A stretch of DNA of 64,000 bases, taken from the NCBI GenBank assembly GCA_040387475.1, contig JAZKDT010000017.1, positions 1 through 64,000 on the forward strand, read 5' to 3'. This stretch comes from UBA4416 sp040387475 (GTDB lineage: Bacteria > Bacteroidota > Bacteroidia > B-17B0 > Aurantibacillaceae). Below are positions 57,946 to 64,000 of this stretch, piece by piece (the stretch's first letter is position 1; the number at the start of each line of letters is the position of its first letter). Position numbers and translations under genes: made by a program. The notes under the pieces were generated by a model. It searched no databases. It saw only the letters and a program-made list of their open reading frames with translations, and had not been told where the DNA came from.

Positions 57946-59931
57946 ATGAAAATTGGACTTGCCCGATATTTGGTGGTTTTATACTGCTTTGTGTTTTCAC
58001 ACGTAGGTCTGGCCCAATTTATGAATATTGATTCGGCCGTTTCAGTGTTAAAAACACTGAAAGATGATACAAATAAGGTTATTTTGCTGGATCATATAGC
58101 CTGGGACATCAGCTATCAGAATTTGCAAAAAGGCATTGAGTATTCAGACCAAAGTTTGAAGCTGGCAAAAAAACTTAATTTCGAAGAGTTTTATTCGAAG
58201 ATATTTAATACACAAGGCGCTATTTATGATGACATGGCCGAAAGGGCTAAAGCACTCAATTTTTATCTGGAAGGCTTAAAGTATGCGAAAAAATATAATC
58301 AAATTCAGGAGATGGGTATTATTCATAACTCTATGGGAAATTTATATTCCAAAAGAGATGAATTCCAAAAAGCCCTGTCGCATTATATTAAAAGTGTTGA
58401 CATAGCCCGGCAGTTTAAAAAAGACATGTATCTCGTTTATGGTAATATTGCCAGTATTTATGTGCATTATAAAAAATTGGATAGTGCTGTTTATTATCTC
58501 AATATATGCATGGCGCATCATTTGAAAACTAATAACGAACTGCGGTTAATGAATAACTACATGCTTCTGTCAGAAATTCAGTATGAACAGAAGGATGCTA
58601 AAAACAGTTTAATTTCTGCTAAAAAATCAATTGAGCTGGGTGAGAAGCTAAATGACAGATATACGCTGGCTCATGCGTATTTGCAACTTGGATTGGCTTA
58701 CGCATTAGGTGATAAAATGCAGGAAGGCATTGTTGCGCTCAATAAATCGATTGCCATAGCCACTGAAACCGGCGACATACCAACCTTAGAGAAAACTTCC
58801 GAGTTTTTAAGTGAATTTTATGAGCAATTGGGCGACTATAAAAACAGCTTATTAAATTTTAAAAAATTTGGCATCTACAAGGATAGTTCACTAAACAAAG
58901 AAAGTATAAGGCAGGTTAAAAATGCAGAAGCGAAATTTGAAAATGAAAAGAAACAAAAGGAAATTGAGTTGCTGGGTGAGAAGCAAAAATTGAACGAAAC
59001 TGAAAATCAAAAGAAGAAAATTTACTTGTACGCGGCTGTTTTTGGAATACTCATTCTTGGCTTGGTATTAGTTATTCTTTACAGAAATAATGTTTTAAAG
59101 CAAAAAACAAACAAAAATCTTGAAGCATTTAACACAGAGGTTAATCACCAAAAGGTATTAGTTGATGTTAAGAATAAAGAGATTACGGATAGCATTAATT
59201 ACGCCAAACGGATTCAACAGAGTATTTTAACAAGTGATCACTACTTTAAAAACCACACCACTGATTTTTTTATTTTATTTAAACCTAAAGATATTGTGAG
59301 TGGCGATTTTTATTGGGCCTTAAATCACGACAACAGGTTTATAGTAATGACCGCAGATTGCACGGGTCATGGTGTTCCTGGCGCTATGATGAGTATGATG
59401 GGGATTAATTTTTTAAATGAGATCGTTAATGAAAAAGGCATTTCAAGCCCGGCAAGTATTTTAAATCAATTGCGGAGTGATATCATAAAAGCACTCAATC
59501 CGGAAGGTAGTACTGTAGAAACAAAAGACGGAATGGATTGTTGTTTGTGCAGTTTTGATTTCAAAAACATGAAGCTCACCTATTCAAACGCTAACAACAA
59601 TTTTTATATTATTCGTAATAGTCAATTGATCATATCTCAGTCTAATAAAATGCCGGTAGGGGCTGGTCATGGTGTCAATAAGCAATTTGAGGAATTTGTG
59701 ATTGATATCGAAAAAGGCGATTTGGTTATTACGCTGACCGATGGCTATGCCGACCAATTTGGCGGACAAAAAGGGAAGAAATACAAGTATAAACAACTTG
59801 AACAATTACTATTAGCAAACGCACATCAACCATTAAGTGAGTTAAAAAAAGAATTGGACGATAAGATTGAAGTGTGGAAAGGTGATTTAGAGCAGGTGGA
59901 TGATATTTGCATTGTAGGAATTAAAGTTTAA
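57946..59931 (+). CDS. TPR-transmembrane-SpoIIE phosphatase, copy 1
   Basis: A 661-aa protein. A signal peptide or anchor (about 1-24), a periplasmic TPR array (about 30-315), a Lys/Glu coiled coil (AKFENEKKQKEIELL...), a membrane helix (about 358-380) and a cytoplasmic PP2C/SpoIIE phosphatase (about 425-661) follow one another. The phosphatase metal motif is DFYWAL..., TADCTGHGVPGAMMS near 469, and the final DDICIVGIKV. SpoIIE-type enzymes dephosphorylate anti-anti-sigma factors. The likely chain is a TPR-sensed external ligand, then the phosphatase, then a partner-switching sigma control. Copy 2 follows 11 bp later. Confidence 0.9.
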   Translation: MKIGLARYLVVLYCFVFSHVGLAQFMNIDSAVSVLKTLKDDTNKVILLDHIAWDISYQNLQKGIEYSDQSLKLAKKLNFEEFYSKIFNTQGAIYDDMAERAKALNFYLEGLKYAKKYNQIQEMGIIHNSMGNLYSKRDEFQKALSHYIKSVDIARQFKKDMYLVYGNIASIYVHYKKLDSAVYYLNICMAHHLKTNNELRLMNNYMLLSEIQYEQKDAKNSLISAKKSIELGEKLNDRYTLAHAYLQLGLAYALGDKMQEGIVALNKSIAIATETGDIPTLEKTSEFLSEFYEQLGDYKNSLLNFKKFGIYKDSSLNKESIRQVKNAEAKFENEKKQKEIELLGEKQKLNETENQKKKIYLYAAVFGILILGLVLVILYRNNVLKQKTNKNLEAFNTEVNHQKVLVDVKNKEITDSINYAKRIQQSILTSDHYFKNHTTDFFILFKPKDIVSGDFYWALNHDNRFIVMTADCTGHGVPGAMMSMMGINFLNEIVNEKGISSPASILNQLRSDIIKALNPEGSTVETKDGMDCCLCSFDFKNMKLTYSNANNNFYIIRNSQLIISQSNKMPVGAGHGVNKQFEEFVIDIEKGDLVITLTDGYADQFGGQKGKKYKYKQLEQLLLANAHQPLSELKKELDDKIEVWKGDLEQVDDICIVGIKV

Positions 59932-59942
59932 AATAGAAAATT

Positions 59943-61934
59943 GTGAGAATCACGTTTGTGAAATATGTTTTTATTATGTTCTGCATCCTATGTGGTGGGA
60001 AATTATGTTCGCAAGGCTTGAATATTGATTCGTGTATCAGGGTTTTGAAAACATCCAGGGAGGACACAAATAAAGTTATTCTTTTAAATAGGATTGCCTG
60101 GGATATCGCTTATACGAATCTAAAAAAAGGGTTGGAATATTCTACACAATCTATAGAACTCGCCAAAAAACTACACTATGAAAGTATTTACGCACGCCTT
60201 TATAACACCAAAGGAGCTATTTATGGCGATATGGCGGAAGTAGCGTTGGCATTAGATCAGTATATTGAAGGTTTAAAATATGCAAAAAAGTGCAATCAGC
60301 CGGGTTCCGCTGCGGCATTATATAATTCATTAGGTAATTTATACGGAACAAATGAAGAGCCTCGTAAAGCGCTGTCAAACTATTTGTTAGCGATTGATGC
60401 TTTGGCAAAAAGTCAGCCAGGCAGAGTGCCGTTTCCTATTTATAGTAACCTCATTGGTGTTTATACGGTGCTTCAAAAATATGACAGCGCTATGTATTAT
60501 GCTAATACCTGTATCGAACACAATATAAAAATTAATGACCGAGAAGGTTTAACGAGTAATTATATTGCTCTTTCTGAAATTTACTCTGCCCTGAAAAATA
60601 AAGAAGAGTGTTTAATTGCAGCAAATAAAGGAGTTGTACTGGCCAGGGAAATGGGTGATGAATATACCATGTCTCACGCATATGTTCAACTTGGAAATGC
60701 ACTTTCGTTAAATGGGCGATATCAGGATGCTTTTGTAGCCATTAACGAAGCGATTTTTTACTCAAAAAAAACCGGTGATATGCCCGCGTTGGAACTAGCA
60801 ACTCTTTATTTAAGTCAGATTTATGAGAATAGTGGCGATTATAAAAGTAGTTTGAAAACCTTTAAAGAATATACGGTTTACAAAGATAGCGCCTTAAATA
60901 ATGAGAGTATTCAGCAGGTAAAAAATGCTGAAGCGAAATTTGAGAATGAGAAAAAACAAAAAGAAATTGAGCTTTTAGGAGAAAAACAAAAATTAAATGA
61001 AGCCGAAAGTCAGAAAAAAAGGGTGTATTTATATATGGCCGTATTTGGAATAGTTATTCTTGGCTTTGTATTAGCGATTCTTTATAGAAATAACGTGCTG
61101 AAGCAAAAGACGAACAAGAATCTACAGGCATTTAATAAAGAGATTAATCTTCAAAAAGATCTTGTTGAATTAAAAAACAAGGAAATAACGGATAGTATTA
61201 ATTATGCGAAACGTATACAGCAAAGTATTTTAACAAGCGAACATTATTTCAAAAAACACACCACGGATTTTTTTATTTTATTTAAACCTAAAGATATTGT
61301 AAGCGGTGACTTTTATTGGGCACTTCATCACGAGAACAGGTTTATTGTCATGACAGCAGATTGCACAGGTCATGGCGTTCCCGGTGCCATGATGAGCATG
61401 ATGGGAATTAATTTTTTAAATGAGATCGTTAATGAGAAAAAAATTGTTAGTCCGGCTGGGATTTTAAATCAATTAAGGAAGGATATTATCAAAGCCCTCA
61501 ATCCGGAAGGAAGTATGATTGAAACAAAAGACGGATTGGATTGTTGCTTATGTAGTTTCGATTTTGCGAATATGAACTTGAAATATGCCAACGCCAACAA
61601 TAATTTTTACATTATTCGCGAAAAAGAAATTATTGTGTCAAAAGCAAATAAAATGCCGGTAGGAGCAGGGTACAATTCGGATCATTCATTTCAGGAATTT
61701 GAAGTTAGTATTCAAAAAAATGATTTGGTAATAACCTTTACAGATGGATATGCCGATCAGTTTGGGGGACCGAAAGGAAAAAAATTCAAGTATAAGCAGC
61801 TTGAAGACTTATTATTTGCCAACGCTCATTTGCCTTTAAGTGAGATTAAAGAAGTATTAAATGATAGGATAGAATCCTGGAAGGGCAATTTAGAGCAAGT
61901 GGATGATATATGTGTAATGGGTATTAAAATTTAA
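59943..61934 (+). CDS. TPR-transmembrane-SpoIIE phosphatase, copy 2 (paralogue)
   Basis: A 663-aa paralogue of the preceding gene with the same domain order. It starts at GTG 59943 (MRITFVKYVFIMF), which gives the best signal peptide. The phosphatase half is almost identical to copy 1 (SINYAKRIQQSILTS, TADCTGHGVPGAMMSMMGIN), while the TPR half differs clearly (for example CNQPGSAAALYNSLGN versus YNQIQEMGIIHNSMGN). This suggests a tandem duplication with divergence of the sensing half: same output, different input. It starts 11 bp after copy 1 stops and is cotranscribed with the next gene, which starts three bases later. Confidence 0.9.
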   Translation: MRITFVKYVFIMFCILCGGKLCSQGLNIDSCIRVLKTSREDTNKVILLNRIAWDIAYTNLKKGLEYSTQSIELAKKLHYESIYARLYNTKGAIYGDMAEVALALDQYIEGLKYAKKCNQPGSAAALYNSLGNLYGTNEEPRKALSNYLLAIDALAKSQPGRVPFPIYSNLIGVYTVLQKYDSAMYYANTCIEHNIKINDREGLTSNYIALSEIYSALKNKEECLIAANKGVVLAREMGDEYTMSHAYVQLGNALSLNGRYQDAFVAINEAIFYSKKTGDMPALELATLYLSQIYENSGDYKSSLKTFKEYTVYKDSALNNESIQQVKNAEAKFENEKKQKEIELLGEKQKLNEAESQKKRVYLYMAVFGIVILGFVLAILYRNNVLKQKTNKNLQAFNKEINLQKDLVELKNKEITDSINYAKRIQQSILTSEHYFKKHTTDFFILFKPKDIVSGDFYWALHHENRFIVMTADCTGHGVPGAMMSMMGINFLNEIVNEKKIVSPAGILNQLRKDIIKALNPEGSMIETKDGLDCCLCSFDFANMNLKYANANNNFYIIREKEIIVSKANKMPVGAGYNSDHSFQEFEVSIQKNDLVITFTDGYADQFGGPKGKKFKYKQLEDLLFANAHLPLSEIKEVLNDRIESWKGNLEQVDDICVMGIKI

Positions 61935-61937
61935 ATT

Positions 61938-62912
61938 ATGACATCTAAAAAAATCAACCCGTTTTTGTTTTACAGTAAACAATTACAAAGTTTATTTACA
62001 AAAGCGGCCACGCAAAAAGATCCGGCATCCTGGCTGTATAAAAATAACGTTCGTACACCTCTTTTTATGCTGGAAGCGCTTACGCGATTGCATAAAAGTG
62101 CATTCGATGAGAGTTTGTTTGTTAAATGGAATAAGCGATTTAAAAAGCTGGAAGACCTATTGGGAGAAATCGATAAATACAGTGTGTTTGAAAAAGAATT
62201 TAAATCAAACAAGAAAATATCTGGAGATATAAATGGCTATTTCCAGGCTAATATTGATAAGTATACTGGAAAGCTCAACGAGCGTCTTAGGAAGAAGGAC
62301 TGGCTTGGTGATAAGCTTAAAAAATTTGATGATCAATTGAGTGAGTTCACCGTAGAATATAACGACGAATATATCAATGAATTGAAATTTTCGATTGTGG
62401 ATGAGGTTGACGCCATCCTGGACTTTGTTTCAAAATTTGATGGTCAGTTTACCAAATTAGAGGAGCAGGTACACGAAGTTCGAAGGAAGCTACGTTGGTT
62501 AAGCATTTATGCGCAGGCACTCCAAGGCCTAATACAGCTTAAAAAGTCAACCGGTTCAAAAAAAGCTGTTTTACATTATCAAACAAAATCAGTATTAAAC
62601 TCGCCTTTTAACAAATTACCTCCGAAGCCAAAAGGAACAGCAATTATTCTTTTCGACGCAAGCTCTTTCTATGCAATTAGTTGGTTGATCAATGAATTAG
62701 GTGAGTTAAAGGATGACGGGTTAAGAATAGAAGAATTGAAAAAGGCAATTTGTAGTGCCGAAGACATTACCGAAATTCACGCCAGGGAAAAAGCAATTGC
62801 TTTTTTAGGTTTTAAAAAAACCAAAGAAACTGATATATTGAAGAAAACTTCAGAGATCATTACAACAGCAATTGCCAAAGACAAAGTCCTGGATACGCTG
62901 CTTATCGCATAA
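61938..62912 (+). CDS. Helical protein of unknown function, possibly CHAD-like
   Basis: A 324-aa soluble, all-helical, Lys/Glu-rich protein. Regularly placed Arg/Lys and His in VHEVRRKLRWLSIYAQALQG (around 185) vaguely recall the CHAD polyphosphate-binding domain, but I cannot assign it. No signal peptide or membrane segment. It begins three bases after copy 2 of the phosphatase gene, so it is probably the third gene of that operon. A role in phosphate-related or partner-switch signalling would fit the context but is speculative. Its 3' end overlaps the convergent gene by 11 bp. Confidence 0.65.
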   Translation: MTSKKINPFLFYSKQLQSLFTKAATQKDPASWLYKNNVRTPLFMLEALTRLHKSAFDESLFVKWNKRFKKLEDLLGEIDKYSVFEKEFKSNKKISGDINGYFQANIDKYTGKLNERLRKKDWLGDKLKKFDDQLSEFTVEYNDEYINELKFSIVDEVDAILDFVSKFDGQFTKLEEQVHEVRRKLRWLSIYAQALQGLIQLKKSTGSKKAVLHYQTKSVLNSPFNKLPPKPKGTAIILFDASSFYAISWLINELGELKDDGLRIEELKKAICSAEDITEIHAREKAIAFLGFKKTKETDILKKTSEIITTAIAKDKVLDTLLIA

Positions 62913-64000
62913 TTACCATTTTTCCCATTCCTTTTTTAAAGAAGGAATCGGCATCTGTTTCACGTTTTTCAACAGCCTGCCCTTTGTTACGGGTAATAAC
63001 TCTGTATAGATAGACGCCATTCGCCAGCTTATCGCCGTATTCGTCTTTGCCGTCCCAGGCATATTCTGATATGTTGCGTCCGATATGAATATTTCCCATT
63101 TCATTTTTATTAATTTCCCGCACCACCTTTCCGGTAATAGTCATGATCTGAATGGTGAAAATATCCGGAATTTCATTTCCGGTTAATGTAAATACAAAGC
63201 GGGTGGATGTACTGAAGGGATTCGGATAATTCAGAACTTCTGTAATGGTTTGTTTATTTACAATTTCAAACAAGATGTTATAATCGGTTGAACCGGATAC
63301 ATTACTGCTTCGATCAGTTGCCTGCACAGTCATTTTATATTTCCCGTCTTCGGCAAACTCGGGTTTCCATTCTATTTTGCATGAATTGCTTGGCAATTGT
63401 GCGGGCGTAAACTGTAAACCGTTGGCAAAAAATATACGTTTTTCACTTCCCTGGTTGGGGTATTTAATAAAGACTTTAAAATTTGCGGTGTCGTTTAACG
63501 CCAAATACCTGTTCTCATCTTTTAGGCTAACGAGCACATATGGTTTGGATGATATGATATCGCCGTTTAATATATGTGTGCCATCAAAGGTGACATCCAG
63601 TAAAGGGTTTGTATTATCCTTACTTACGTTAAAACCTATGCGAGCAATATTATTGAAATGATACTGCTCTAATTGATGTCTGGAATGGGTTTCAGGATTG
63701 ACATCAACCCATAAGTAATTGTAGCCGCTAAAATGATTGATGCCATTAACATCAAACGTATTAAACCTAATGGTATCTATCAAAATTTGATTAGGAATAA
63801 AAGGTTTTGCTTTTAATTTGTGAGGTAATGGGTGAATAACTCTTTGAGCATCTTCTATCCAATAAGTAACGACCAGACTATCTGTAAAAGGCACAGTGCC
63901 AATATTTTCAATGGGTAAACGCACAATTAAATTTTCACCTTCCTGAATTGCCTGTGCAGTAGCACTGTTATAAAATCCTTGTTGCGGATTAATCGCACAT
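62902..64000 (-). CDS. C-terminal part of a PorU2-like surface/T9SS protein (partial)
   Basis: The minus-strand ORF continues past the window edge; only its C-terminal about 366 residues are visible. The end has the YPNPFSTSTRFVFTLTG ... ANGVYLYRVI ... KGMGKMVIMR pattern. This is the FlgD-like, beta-rich C-terminus with ITGKVVREINKNEMGNIHIG and EYAWDGKDEYGDKLANG seen in PorU/PorU2-type type IX secretion sortases. The catalytic gingipain-like domain would lie outside. It overlaps the 61938 gene by 11 bp at the 3' end. The assignment to PorU2 is from pattern only; a large exported protein with the same C-terminal fold is possible. Confidence 0.6.
   Translation of the reverse strand, partial: CAINPQQGFYNSATAQAIQEGENLIVRLPIENIGTVPFTDSLVVTYWIEDAQRVIHPLPHKLKAKPFIPNQILIDTIRFNTFDVNGINHFSGYNYLWVDVNPETHSRHQLEQYHFNNIARIGFNVSKDNTNPLLDVTFDGTHILNGDIISSKPYVLVSLKDENRYLALNDTANFKVFIKYPNQGSEKRIFFANGLQFTPAQLPSNSCKIEWKPEFAEDGKYKMTVQATDRSSNVSGSTDYNILFEIVNKQTITEVLNYPNPFSTSTRFVFTLTGNEIPDIFTIQIMTITGKVVREINKNEMGNIHIGRNISEYAWDGKDEYGDKLANGVYLYRVITRNKGQAVEKRETDADSFFKKGMGKMVIMR

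Overview
The window is about 64 kb of a Bacteroidota chromosome, most likely a flavobacterial or sphingobacterial-type lineage. It carries type IX secretion C-terminal tails (GH18 protein, PKD-like surface protein), a partial PorU2-like protein, DUF4175, DUF4292 and DUF4421 proteins, a Bacteroidota-style rpmH, and promoters of the TTTG/TAnnTTTG type instead of -35/-10 and Shine-Dalgarno signals. Three runs of exactly ten Ns (27156, 49316, 57424) show it is a draft or metagenome assembly. No tRNA, rRNA or CRISPR array was seen.

Layout. 1-2.9 kb: a tyrosine recombinase with nested palindromes behind it and a hierarchical 21/62-bp tandem array in front of it, then a small FN3-type protein. 3-18.2 kb: prolyl oligopeptidase, a TMTC-like membrane TPR protein with EF-hand-like loops, a giant NtrY-like sensor kinase whose 3' end is tandemly duplicated, a WG-repeat protein, small unknown proteins, a GT2-DUF2062 fusion and a pseudouridine synthase. 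Related hairpin repeats sit in the gaps between genes. 18.3-26.1 kb: ComB-like phosphatase, gcvT, a 44-codon gene, a glycosyltransferase, an unknown exported protein, a T9SS-secreted GH18 protein and rpmH. 26.3-35.3 kb: ABC exporter, lipoprotein, the DUF4175 / anti-sigma-type ATPase / ybeY operon, and dxs. 35.4-44.3 kb: a Gcr-type membrane protein, the selD-mnmH selenouridine operon, a very basic exported protein, purD, a surface protein gene whose middle third is inverted, and a DUF5670/YtxH stress pair.

44.4-48.4 kb: a signalling island with a hybrid histidine kinase, an Hpt protein, a membrane-anchored receiver and a LytTR regulator. 48.4-53.4 kb: an envelope operon (sugar nucleotidyltransferase, TPR lipoprotein, DUF4292 lipoprotein, EnvC-like LytM protein). 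53.5-57.9 kb: SDR, tadA, VOC protein and gltX. 57.9-64 kb: two tandem TPR-transmembrane-SpoIIE phosphatases, a helical unknown protein and the C-terminal part of a PorU2-like surface protein.

The most interesting items are the recombinase with its repeat architecture, the in-frame inverted segment in the 41.8-43.7 kb surface-protein gene, the mobile-looking hairpin repeats, and several enzymes that lack canonical catalytic residues. Two of the three N gaps appear to be contig joins with a tiny overlap, so the apparent frameshifts in the ABC exporter and gltX are artefacts.
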